A stretch of DNA of 40,714 nt from an uncultured Eubacteriales bacterium (GCA_900548855.1 URMF01000034.1:1-40714), one strand, 5' to 3'; numbered from the stretch's first letter, positions 17,034 to 24,574 are shown. The notes: a model not told the origin generated them from the sequence alone. A program made the numbers and translations.

Positions 17034-18071
17034 ATGTCAGAATTCTGTATTAATATTGCAAGTTTAAATAATAATCCTGAACAGTTGCGGAATAGTCTGT
17101 CTGTGCTAAAAAAACAAATATCGGAATTGACTTCAGTAAAGGAAAATATTTCAATAGGAAAATCGACAACTACAATTAAAAAAAATATTGAAAAAATTGA
17201 AAGTGAATTAAATCAGCAGTCTGACAGCTTGGAAGAATTAGCAAAACAGCTGGAAGAAATTATGAATACTTATAAAAAGGCAGAAGAAAATATACGGGCT
17301 AATAATATAGAAAAAAAGGATATTTCAACCAATCAGGGTGAATCGGGAGAAGAAATTTCAGAAACAGATGATGATTCATTTATCGAGAATGCAATTCAGC
17401 AAGCATTTGGTGGAGCGTTTTATGAGGGAGAAACAAACTGGTTAGGCACTTTCTTGTCATTGCTTATATCGTTTGTTCCGGGATTAAATTGTGCCGCAGA
17501 TTTCCGGGATTTAATTGCAGATGGTATAACAGTTTTTAGTGATGGAGAACTTACTCTCAAAGAAGCAGGACTCCTAGCATTGGATATAATAACCCTGGCT
17601 GGAGATGCAATTTCCCTTGGAGTGCTTGTAAAGGGTATCAAAGGAGCAACAAAAACAACAAAGCTTGCAAAAACGGCGGCGAAGCAATCTGCTAAAAGTA
17701 CAAAACAAGCAGCAAAAAAAGCTGGCAAAGCAGCCGCAAAGGCACAGAAAGAAGCAGCAGAGAAGACGACAAGAAAAACCACAAGAAAAGCGTTAAAGAC
17801 AACGAAAGCAGCTGATAAGGCTCAAAAAGAATCAAAGGCAGCAAAAGAGGCAGCAAAGCAGGCGTCTAAGGAGCACCGCAAGGCAGTCACAAAAGAGACA
17901 AAACAAGCTGTAAAAGAAGGAACAAAAAAGAATGTAAAAAAAGAAGTAAAAGACTATAAAGAAAATACAGAGAAAAAAGTAACGGAAAAGCAGATAAAAA
18001 AACAGTATAAGTCAGAAACCAGAGCAGAAAGTAAAGCGTCAAATGAAGCGAAGAAAAAATCCAAAAAATAA
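17034..18071 (+). CDS. Type VII-like substrate with pre-toxin middle and Lys/Ala-rich tail
   Basis: 345 aa. Residues 1-90 form two long helices as in WXG100/LXG heads and end in YKKAE (80-84), which fits the YxxxD/E export signal of type VII substrates. Residues 91-118 are an acidic linker. Residues 135-205 (SFVPGLNCAADFRDLIADG, then GLLALDIITLAGDAISLG and VLVKGIKGA) resemble the hydrophobic pre-toxin segment that precedes toxin domains in polymorphic toxins. From about residue 207 the chain is almost only Lys, Ala, Thr, Glu and Gln in helical repeats, like a histone H1 tail, and ends in KKKSKK. No enzymatic toxin domain is present. The ribosome site is AGGGGG. The stop is 2 bp from the stop of the convergent kinase gene. 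Confidence 0.65.
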   Translation: MSEFCINIASLNNNPEQLRNSLSVLKKQISELTSVKENISIGKSTTTIKKNIEKIESELNQQSDSLEELAKQLEEIMNTYKKAEENIRANNIEKKDISTNQGESGEEISETDDDSFIENAIQQAFGGAFYEGETNWLGTFLSLLISFVPGLNCAADFRDLIADGITVFSDGELTLKEAGLLALDIITLAGDAISLGVLVKGIKGATKTTKLAKTAAKQSAKSTKQAAKKAGKAAAKAQKEAAEKTTRKTTRKALKTTKAADKAQKESKAAKEAAKQASKEHRKAVTKETKQAVKEGTKKNVKKEVKDYKENTEKKVTEKQIKKQYKSETRAESKASNEAKKKSKK

Positions 18072-18073
18072 GA

Positions 18074-20056
18074 TTAATTCAGCATATAAAATAAAGTTAT
18101 TTCATCAAATGCCTGAACATTCTTTCCGTCCAAATCCATACGATATATAGCTGCATTGTCCTCAAAATAAAGGGTTTCATCAACAATTTGGAGTTGTGCG
18201 GCATTGCCGGTATAGATTTGTTTTAAATCACTGCCGTCATTGTTCACCCGCCAGATTCCATCCTGGTCTGCTTCGTTATCCCAGGAAGCGGTTACATTTG
18301 AGGAGACATATATGACATTGTTGCTGACATTAAACTCATATATCGCATAAGGGAAGGTTATAATGGTAGCATTTTCAAGGTTTATGGCAGTAGGCGCAGA
18401 AGCGTTGATTTTATGGATATATATTTCATTATTAAAACCTAAACAGTAAAGAAGTCCGTTTTCAATGCAAAAACAATCTATTGGTTGGTTTATAATAACT
18501 GTTTTTGTCCCGTTATTAAGGTCAAACGCAATTAACTGGTCTGCTGCGTAGTCATAAATATATAATTGGTCTTCATAAGGATAAAAATTGAATGTATACT
18601 TGTCAAATTCAGCAAGGGTTTCTGCTGTTCCTCCTGTAATTGGTATTCGGCTGAGAATATTTGAATCATCTATACATTTAAAGTAGTAAACATACTCACC
18701 ATATACCACAGGATTTACGCTTGAGGCGTTATCAAGACGGGTAAAGTCGCTGCCGTCTTTGTTCATCCGGTATAATCCGGTAATGCATGTATAGGAAGGT
18801 CCTCCGGGAATCTCAATTGGTGTGTAGCGTGATGAAAAGACCAGATAATCATCCGTTACATTGATATCGTGCATGGTATAATTGCAAAGAACCTCTTTTT
18901 GTCTGCCGTCTTTTGAAACACGGATGCCACGCTCTCCAGATACATCCTGACTGTAGTACAGCCATTCATCATCACTGGCAATTGCACCGGATGAATTCAC
19001 ATTCCCGGAGGTGATACCAGCTGTGATTTTCGGACCGGGTGTTTGGAGCAGTGTACTCCCTGCAAGCAGCAGTAAAATAAACAAAAGTGCAGAGACGACA
19101 AGAGGTTTGACTTTTATTCTGTTTTTTCTAGTGGATTGTCCGTACTTGAGATAGTTTTTTAAATCCTTTAGACATTCTTCCGGTGAGGTGTAGCGGTCTT
19201 TGGGAGAATACGCACACATTTTGTAGATTATTTTTCCAAGCTCCTCATCAGCGTTTTCCGGACATGGTAAGAGAGCGCCGGAAAGTCTTTTTTCTACCGC
19301 CGCTTCAATATCAGCAAATTTAAAGTTATCATTTAAAAAGGGCAGCCTGCGGTTATTTAACAGCTGGTACATCACAATTCCCAATGAATAAATGTCCACG
19401 GTGGAATTAAAGGATTGTCCGGCAGCCATTTCAGGAGCCATGTAAGCAAGCGTCCCGGTATGGGATGCCATCATTGTTTTTTCTAAGAGTATTGCGCTTC
19501 CAAAATCTCCCAGCAGATACTGGTTATCCTCTGTGACAAAAATATTAGAAGGCTTGATGTCACGGTGGATAATATTATTTTTTCTGCATTCCGAAAGGGA
19601 GGACAGCAGGTCAATTCCCATGGTGATGACTTCTTTTTCAGAAAATTCAGACTCCCTTATGCGTACGACTTTATTGAGAGGCTGTAATAAGTCCATTTTT
19701 ATTAAAATGAACCGTGAAGAGGAATCGGGTGCTTCCATGACATCATATTCATGATATTTTACAATCCCTGCATGGTGTTCCAGCTTTTGCATGACTCTGA
19801 CCTCGGAAAGAATTTTGCCGGTTATTTCCTCCAGGTATGCTTCATTTGAAAGGGAATCCTGGTTTTGCAAGGTAAAAGAATTGGTTCCATCATCAATTGT
19901 AATGGGGATAACCTTAAGGGCACAATGATTTCCTTCATTATCTGTTATTTCATATATTGTTCCAGAGCTTCCCTCTCCAATGATATCTCCTAAATACCAT
20001 TTCAAAAAGAATGGTTGTCTGGAATGAAGGAAGTTGTCGTCTTTTGATGAGAGCAT
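18074..20056 (-). CDS. Transmembrane Ser/Thr protein kinase with extracellular beta-propeller (DUF5050-like)
   Basis: 660 aa. The kinase domain spans about 20-300: Gly loop GEGSSGTIYE (27-36), Lys48 in ALKVI, HRDIKPSN with catalytic Asp166, DFG 184-186 and APE 207-209, so it should be active. A basic juxtamembrane stretch leads to one TM helix (about 317-336). The outside part (345-660) has repeated blocks such as GLYRMNKDGSDFTRL, IWRVNNDGSDLKQI and AIYRMDLDGKNVQAF, the beta-propeller pattern of DUF5050. This is a PknB-like receptor layout with a propeller in place of PASTA domains. GAGGTG is 7 bp before the ATG, and 19 bp separate it from the HTH gene upstream, so they form an operon. The ligand and targets are unknown; the convergent effector genes are candidates. 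Confidence 0.9.
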   Translation of the reverse strand: MLSSKDDNFLHSRQPFFLKWYLGDIIGEGSSGTIYEITDNEGNHCALKVIPITIDDGTNSFTLQNQDSLSNEAYLEEITGKILSEVRVMQKLEHHAGIVKYHEYDVMEAPDSSSRFILIKMDLLQPLNKVVRIRESEFSEKEVITMGIDLLSSLSECRKNNIIHRDIKPSNIFVTEDNQYLLGDFGSAILLEKTMMASHTGTLAYMAPEMAAGQSFNSTVDIYSLGIVMYQLLNNRRLPFLNDNFKFADIEAAVEKRLSGALLPCPENADEELGKIIYKMCAYSPKDRYTSPEECLKDLKNYLKYGQSTRKNRIKVKPLVVSALLFILLLLAGSTLLQTPGPKITAGITSGNVNSSGAIASDDEWLYYSQDVSGERGIRVSKDGRQKEVLCNYTMHDINVTDDYLVFSSRYTPIEIPGGPSYTCITGLYRMNKDGSDFTRLDNASSVNPVVYGEYVYYFKCIDDSNILSRIPITGGTAETLAEFDKYTFNFYPYEDQLYIYDYAADQLIAFDLNNGTKTVIINQPIDCFCIENGLLYCLGFNNEIYIHKINASAPTAINLENATIITFPYAIYEFNVSNNVIYVSSNVTASWDNEADQDGIWRVNNDGSDLKQIYTGNAAQLQIVDETLYFEDNAAIYRMDLDGKNVQAFDEITLFYMLN

Positions 20057-20075
20057 AAAATTACACCTCGGCTAT

Positions 20076-21269
20076 TTATTTCTGCGTATGCGGCGATTCT
20101 GGCATAAGCCGGCCTGCATTTGGCTGCTGCCATGGGTGAGCTGGTTTTTTCCCAAGCAGGTATAATATTTCATCTGTGATATCAAAATCTATATTAAAAA
20201 GGGTATCGGTTATGTATTCAAACAAATCCACATTGTTATCGAATTTATAATTTGAAAATTCAAAATTTTTTATAACCGAATTGCATTTTTCTTTCAATTC
20301 TGCATTTTGCGTATACTGCTTTAGTAAAAATGCATTTGAAAATTCAAATTCGGGATTCTGTATGATTGCGCACTCTGCAGCAAACAAAATAATGCTTTCC
20401 AGCTTATCCTTGACACAAAGAGGTTCCATGCCCGCGAAATACAGCATGGTGTTGATATCATCAGCCGTCATACGGAAATGGATGCCTAAGGCAATCAGAT
20501 GAATCCGTGAGGGGATGGTTCCATAGCGCCGGAGTTTGCTAATCATTGTATTAAAGGAGGCAATAAGGGCAGGATTATCAATATTTTCTTCCAAAAAAGA
20601 GTTTAATGTCCCAGGTCTGCCATTTATACTGACTGTATTGAAAGAAATATAACTGTCTATAAAGTCCAGCAGCTGCACATAACAGTTGGCAAATGCGTCT
20701 GCATTTTTTTCTACAAATATCTCAAAGTCCAGCAATGTTTTGACAGAAACCAGTTCATGTTCTAACTGTTCTGTTGAAAAGTAGATATATTCGGTGTTTT
20801 TCTTTGCCTTTCGCTGGTTTAATACATCGCAGAGAATAGAAGAAAAATGTTCTTTGAGTTCCATGCACTGCTCATAGCTTAAATAGTTGGATAATGAAAA
20901 AATGGTAACAGCATCCTCAATATTTTTTGCATTTAATTTCGGATATTTTCCATACCGCTGTAAAAAATCATTTATATCAGGAACAGACATATTGACTGCA
21001 AATCCGATACGGATAAATTGTTCACGGCTTCTTGGAATTTTCCCGTTTTCGCACCAGGAGATAATGGTGTTCCGGCTTATACCGCATAACCGGGCAAATT
21101 TCGTATAGGAATACCCGCCGGAATCCAGCAGATAGTTGATAAATGCCTTCCAGTTTGTAAAATATTCACTGTGTTTATCCAGAAAGAGCCGCAAATCATC
21201 TATATCTTCACACTTCGTTAAGGTGTGGTGTAAATCGTTGGTGCGGCCGTCATGTATCATGATTGGCAT
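20076..21269 (-). CDS. HTH (XRE-like) regulator with large helical C-terminal region
   Basis: 397 aa from ATG 21269, which has GGAG 8 bp upstream. A longer frame opening at 21323 lacks a ribosome site and starts inside the promoter. Residues about 54-81 form a helix-turn-helix of the Cro/CI type (YTKFARLCGISRNTIISWCE). The rest is Leu/Phe-rich helix without a recognised domain and includes a second block resembling the first (SKLRRYGTIPSRIHLIALG). There are no TM helices, so it is a cytosolic DNA-binding or adaptor protein. It is co-transcribed with the Ser/Thr kinase and could be its substrate or the regulator of the divergent lipoprotein gene. The protein ends in a Pro/Gln-rich tail. Confidence 0.75.
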   Translation of the reverse strand: MPIMIHDGRTNDLHHTLTKCEDIDDLRLFLDKHSEYFTNWKAFINYLLDSGGYSYTKFARLCGISRNTIISWCENGKIPRSREQFIRIGFAVNMSVPDINDFLQRYGKYPKLNAKNIEDAVTIFSLSNYLSYEQCMELKEHFSSILCDVLNQRKAKKNTEYIYFSTEQLEHELVSVKTLLDFEIFVEKNADAFANCYVQLLDFIDSYISFNTVSINGRPGTLNSFLEENIDNPALIASFNTMISKLRRYGTIPSRIHLIALGIHFRMTADDINTMLYFAGMEPLCVKDKLESIILFAAECAIIQNPEFEFSNAFLLKQYTQNAELKEKCNSVIKNFEFSNYKFDNNVDLFEYITDTLFNIDFDITDEILYLLGKKPAHPWQQPNAGRLMPESPHTQK

Positions 21270-21308
21270 GTGTAATCTCCATATGATAAGTATGCTTAAT
21301 TGAATTAT

Positions 21309-21337
21309 ATTGTATTCCTGCAAAAATAAAATGTCAA
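21309..21337 (-). promoter_or_regulatory. Strong sigma-A promoter of the HTH-kinase operon
   Basis: On the minus strand: TTGACA (21337-21332), 17 bp, TACAAT (21314-21309). The leader is about 34 nt. Confidence 0.8.
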
Positions 21338-21364
21338 GAATTTAGAGGGTGTCAGTTCGTTTAA

Positions 21365-21407
21365 AACTCATAAAATATTTGAGTTAAAATAAAAATGTTG
21401 TGATTAT
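21365..21407 (+). promoter_or_regulatory. Promoter and inverted repeat of the lipoprotein gene
   Basis: TTGAGT (21379-21384), 17 bp, GATTAT (21402-21407) with TG at the extended position. An inverted repeat AACTCA-N9-TGAGTT (21365-21370 / 21380-21385) covers this -35 and lies about 30 bp from the divergent HTH promoter, so it is a plausible operator for the HTH protein. Confidence 0.4.
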
Positions 21408-21497
21408 TAAAAGAGAAATGGAGGGGAGAAAACAGAAATAAGCAGTAACAAATTTAAAATCAGATTAGACATATGTGGAAAAACATAAGGGAAAGGA

Positions 21498-22262
21498 ATG
21501 GATACATTTATGAGAAAAAAATTAATTTCATTGACATTGGCAATGGTGATTTGTACTTCGCTGCTTGCCGGCTGTGGAGTGGTGAATAATACAGAGACCA
21601 CAACAGAGACCATTACACAGGAACAGAGTACTTCAGAGGAAGAACAGGAAACAGAGGGAGAATCGGACACAGAGGATATGACGGAAGCAGATGCGGAAGA
21701 AAAATCAAAAGAAAATACAGGTTCCGGTTCATCGGATGTTACGGCAGTAGGGGCAACTTTAGAGAAACCGGCTCAGATTGGTGAATGGGTGGAGACTATG
21801 AAATATTCTGCCCAGGATAGTAAGGATCATCCAATGTATTTTAAAATTACTGGTGTTATCAGGGGGAATGAAGCCCAGAAGATAGTGGATGAATATAATG
21901 CGGAAGGAAATGTGCTGTCATTCAGGGAATTGGAACAGGATGATTTAGAGTATTGCGTTGTTACATATGAAAGCTATTTTCCAACAGATTTTCCTGAGGC
22001 AGAATGGGGTATAACTGATATAGATGTGGATTTGAGCTTATGTGATTTGGATGATTCGGGAGCGATTGCCGGCTATATCGGATTATCTACGGTATGGGAT
22101 ATATCGAAAGACCCGGAAATGAATACGTTTTATGCGGGAGATACCTTTACCGAGGGACAGGCAGTTTTCGCTATGGTGAAGGGCAGTTCTGAATATTTAT
22201 TTAATTGCAGTTACTATGATGACAATGATACAGAGATAAATGCATATATAGTAGGGCAGTAA
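21498..22262 (+). CDS. Lipoprotein with acidic linker, unknown domain
   Basis: 254 aa. The signal ends at lipobox LAGC with lipidated Cys26. A Thr/Glu/Asp/Ser-rich linker to about residue 80 (many TE pairs) is followed by a compact domain starting EKPAQIGEWVETMKYSAQD. This is the type of opening seen in telokin-like DUF4352/DUF5067 lipoproteins, but the match is uncertain. AAGGGA is 5 bp before ATG 21498; an in-frame ATG at 21510 would also give a working signal. It is divergent from the HTH-kinase operon with a 228-bp shared control region, and may be an extracellular partner of the kinase's propeller. It ends at a strong terminator. Confidence 0.75.
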   Translation: MDTFMRKKLISLTLAMVICTSLLAGCGVVNNTETTTETITQEQSTSEEEQETEGESDTEDMTEADAEEKSKENTGSGSSDVTAVGATLEKPAQIGEWVETMKYSAQDSKDHPMYFKITGVIRGNEAQKIVDEYNAEGNVLSFRELEQDDLEYCVVTYESYFPTDFPEAEWGITDIDVDLSLCDLDDSGAIAGYIGLSTVWDISKDPEMNTFYAGDTFTEGQAVFAMVKGSSEYLFNCSYYDDNDTEINAYIVGQ

Positions 22263-22313
22263 ATGTTTTCTGTGTTGCTATATGAAGCAGAAACGTCCGA
22301 ATTGTCAGCAGTA

Positions 22314-22362
22314 AATACACAAATTTGTGACTGGCGTCAGAAATGTCAGCCGCACAAATTTG
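22314..22362 (+). terminator. Terminator of the lipoprotein gene
   Basis: A perfect 16-bp stem (22314-22329 with 22343-22358), a 13-nt loop, then TTTTTT. The 160 bp from here to the next gene hold nothing clear beyond a weak promoter-like TTGTTT/TATAGC pair near 22398-22426. Confidence 0.85.
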
Positions 22363-22524
22363 TGTATTTTTTATGGGAATCTATAGAACTTTTATTTTGT
22401 TTAACAGGGATAGCGATTTTTATAGCCTAAAATTCGGATTCACCGGTTTATCAAAGCTGAATAGAATAGAGGTAAGGCTGAAAGGCAGAAGATCATATAA
22501 TGGTTTTGACCGGGAGTGTAGATT

Positions 22525-23316
22525 GTGTGGGATTGGTTTGTTCATTTGAATCCGGTATACCAGGGATTGTGCGGGACGTTGTTTACTTATGGTGTCACCA
22601 TACTGGGAGCGTCCCTGGTTTTCTTTTTTAAATCGGTGAATCAGAAATTGATGGATATTATGATGGGCTTTGCGGCAGGTGTGATGATTGCAGCTTCCTA
22701 TTGGTCTCTATTAAATCCGGCAATTGAGTTGTCAAGAGAGCTTGGGAAAAACCCTGCATTGCATGCAGCGGCTGGCTTTGTCGGTGGTGGAGTATTTATT
22801 ATGCTGTCGGATTGTGTGCTGAATGGGAGAACGTGCTGCAAAGATAAAGGAGAAGGCTGGCTCCGGTGTGTTATGGTGACAACAGCAGTGACAATGCATA
22901 ATATTCCGGAAGGACTGGCGGTTGGTGTGGCATTTGGCTGTGCCGCGGCTTCTGAAAGTGGTACTTCTGTTGTGGGTGCTGCAATGCTGGCTGTCGGTAT
23001 TGGCATACAAAATTTCCCGGAGGGAACCTGTGTAGCAATGCCGCTTAGAAGAGAGGGAATGAGCCGGTGGAAAAGCTTTTTGATTGGGCAGTTTTCCGGA
23101 ATTGTGGAACCGATAGCCGGTGTAATAGGCGTATTGTTTGCTCTTAAGGTACAGATGGTTTTACCGTTAGTGTTATCCTTTTCTGCGGGTGCAATGCTTT
23201 CTGTAGTCTGTTCCGAGCTGATTCCGGAGTCCTTTAAAGATAACAAGAATCTTGCGACGATTGGTGTTATGGCTGGATTTGTGGTTATGATGGTACTGGA
23301 TGTGTTACTGGGATGA
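22525..23316 (+). CDS. ZIP-family divalent metal transporter (ZupT/GufA-like)
   Basis: 263-aa membrane protein with about eight hydrophobic helices that imports Zn or other divalent metals. The two signature metal-site helices are present: HNIPEG in TM4 (TAVTMHNIPEGLAVGVAFG) and QNFPEG in TM5 (GIGIQNFPEGTCVAMP). The short cytosolic loop between TM3 and TM4 carries NGRTCCKDKGEGW rather than the His-rich loop of many ZIPs. The start is GTG, chosen because GGGAG lies 8 bp upstream. It stands alone between a terminator and the large palindrome. Metal specificity cannot be read from sequence. Confidence 0.92.
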   Translation: MWDWFVHLNPVYQGLCGTLFTYGVTILGASLVFFFKSVNQKLMDIMMGFAAGVMIAASYWSLLNPAIELSRELGKNPALHAAAGFVGGGVFIMLSDCVLNGRTCCKDKGEGWLRCVMVTTAVTMHNIPEGLAVGVAFGCAAASESGTSVVGAAMLAVGIGIQNFPEGTCVAMPLRREGMSRWKSFLIGQFSGIVEPIAGVIGVLFALKVQMVLPLVLSFSAGAMLSVVCSELIPESFKDNKNLATIGVMAGFVVMMVLDVLLG

Positions 23317-23324
23317 AGAAAAGA

Positions 23325-23529
23325 GTAACAGTTCAGCTTTTGATTATCGGACGCCTAAAGTTTTGACAAAATATTTCCAAACCGGGGTCGTTTGCACTTA
23401 GTCGTGTGCGTAGTGGTACTAAGCTCGAAAAAGCCTCGCTAAGTACCAACGGACACGAATCCCCCCCTCTTTTGGAAATTATTTTGTCAAAATTTCAGGC
23501 TGTTTACTGATATAAGGCTGAACTGTTAC
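23325..23529. repeat. 205-bp nested imperfect palindrome (MITE-like or structured RNA element)
   Basis: The ends are perfect 13-bp inverted repeats, GTAACAGTTCAGC (23325-23337) and GCTGAACTGTTAC (23517-23529). Inside, GTTTTGACAAAATATTTCC pairs with GGAAATTATTTTGTCAAAA, then GGGG with CCCC, CGTGTGCG with CGGACACG (one mismatch) and GGTACTAAGC with GCTAAGTACC (one mismatch). The tip is near TCGAAAAAGCCTC. The whole can fold into one long rod. There is no reading frame of note. It fills nearly all of the gap between the ZIP gene and the purE promoter; I could not identify a clear target duplication. Confidence 0.8.
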
Positions 23530-23540
23530 GAAAAAAATGC

Positions 23541-23568
23541 TTGCAAATCCCTTCATATGTTATAAAAT
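23541..23568 (+). promoter_or_regulatory. Promoter of purE
   Basis: TTGCAA (23541-23546), 16 bp, TAAAAT (23563-23568). The leader is about 30 nt, too short for a purine riboswitch. It starts 12 bp behind the large palindrome. Confidence 0.5.
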
Positions 23569-23604
23569 ATATGTTATGAAATTTATACAAGAAAGGATAC
23601 GAAT

Positions 23605-24093
23605 ATGAAGGCTGCAATTATTATGGGTTCTACCAGTGATTTATCCAAAGTGGAGCCGGCTGTAGATGTTTTGAAAAAATATGGTGTAGAGGTAAATGTC
23701 AGATGCTTGTCCGCACACAGGGCACATGAGGGACTTTCTAAGTTTATTGAGGAGACCAATCATGACGGAACAGAGGTGATTATCACGGCTGCCGGAATGG
23801 CTGCTGCCTTACCTGGTGTTGTGGCATCCCAGACAGTTCTTCCGGTCATTGGCGTACCGCTTTCCGGTTCCGTATTAGACGGTATGGATGCATTGATGTC
23901 CATTGTTCAGATGCCATCTGGAATTCCGGTTGCTACCGTTGCAATCAATGGAAGTAAAAATGCTGCTTATCTGGCGTTGCAGATTATGGCAGTGAAACAT
24001 GACGAGATTAAGGAACAGCTTCTTACGGAACGGAAAGGAATGGAAGAGGCTGCAATGAAGGCAAATGAAGAGGTCATTGCGAAGTTTAAGTAG
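23605..24093 (+). CDS. purE: N5-carboxyaminoimidazole ribonucleotide mutase, class I PurE
   Basis: Converts N5-CAIR to CAIR in de novo purine synthesis. The phosphate-binding start is GSTSD (8-12). Catalytic SAHR is at 36-39 with His38, and the glycine-rich core (ITAAGMAAALPGVVAS, then GVPLSGS) is intact. The 162-aa length is standard. PurK, the usual partner of class I PurE, is not in the window. AAAGGA precedes the ATG. The gene is transcribed alone, and purC lies 2 kb downstream on the other strand. Confidence 0.96.
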   Translation: MKAAIIMGSTSDLSKVEPAVDVLKKYGVEVNVRCLSAHRAHEGLSKFIEETNHDGTEVIITAAGMAAALPGVVASQTVLPVIGVPLSGSVLDGMDALMSIVQMPSGIPVATVAINGSKNAAYLALQIMAVKHDEIKEQLLTERKGMEEAAMKANEEVIAKFK

Positions 24094-24188
24094 GGGATGT
24101 AAGCACTTGCTGTTTTTGCTCCTTTGTCTGCCGCACAGGCTGCTGTTGCTAATAAGTAGACACCGGCAGAAATGCTATTGGAATGAAT

Positions 24189-24228
24189 AAACTGCTCTTT
24201 ATGCTTCGGCACAAAGGGCAGTTTTTTT
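24189..24228 (+). terminator. Terminator of purE with UUCG tetraloop
   Basis: A 12-bp stem (24189-24200 with 24213-24224) is capped by TGC-TTCG-GCA and followed by a T-run. The 95 bp between purE and this hairpin contain a short remnant frame (24103-24159). Confidence 0.88.
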
Positions 24229-24272
24229 ATGCGGATTCATGAGTAGAACACCAATAAACATAACAGATTCTA

Positions 24273-24301
24273 TTGATAAGATTCAGATTTTGACATATGA
24301 T
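24273..24301 (+). promoter_or_regulatory. Promoter of the antitoxin/PIN remnant
   Basis: TTGATA (24273-24278), 17 bp, TATGAT (24296-24301). The leader is about 50 nt and ends in GAAGGAGG before ATG 24358. Confidence 0.55.
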
Positions 24302-24357
24302 AATATTATAAACACAAGCAAAATAAATACATAAAGTATGGTGAAGGAGGAATCATT

Positions 24358-24447
24358 ATGGCAGAGCAGATTGCTGATGTACCAGAGATATTTCTTGATG
24401 AAATAAATGCTGAAATATCAGCTGTTAGAGCGGAAAGAAAAAGGTAA
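24358..24447 (+). CDS. Short antitoxin-like peptide of a PIN toxin pair
   Basis: A 29-residue frame (MAEQIADVPEIFLDEINAEI, then SAVRAERKR) with a perfect AGGAGG site 8 bp before its ATG. The pattern FLDEINAEISA-RAERK resembles the small antitoxins found directly before PIN-family toxins in Lachnospiraceae. It seems complete or slightly shortened at its basic end. Its stop abuts the GTG of the next frame (TAAGTG), the tight coupling expected of a toxin-antitoxin pair. The family recall is from memory and moderate. Confidence 0.5.
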   Translation: MAEQIADVPEIFLDEINAEISAVRAERKR

Positions 24448-24543
24448 GTGCTTATGGTATATTATGCAGATGTAGGTACAAACGTATTCGTTTCTGCTTT
24501 GCTTTCCAAGCGAGCATATGCAGCAACATTTTCTTTACGATAA
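24448..24543 (+). pseudogene. Truncated PIN-domain toxin remnant
   Basis: A 31-residue frame (start GTG 24448 or ATG 24454) reading VYYADVGTNVFVSALLSKRA and then a stop. PIN toxins start YYA-I-DTN-VLVSALLS. Here the first catalytic Asp of DTN is Gly (GTN), and the frame ends after the first strand and helix, about 110 residues short. So the nuclease is dead twice over. The following gene starts 31 bp later. Confidence 0.6.
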
Positions 24544-24574
24544 CAAATCGCAATTTGTTTGAGGAGATATATTT

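Noticed and set aside
22343..22549. 68-residue plus-strand frame starting in a terminator
   Set aside because: It begins inside the 3' arm of the hairpin at 22314-22362 and overlaps the ZIP start; no ribosome site.
22698..23246. 182-residue reading frame on the minus strand
   Set aside because: Antisense of the ZIP transporter; no start signal.
23569..23604. Purine riboswitch before purE
   Set aside because: The leader is only about 30 nt; there is no room for the fold. The same holds for purM and purC.
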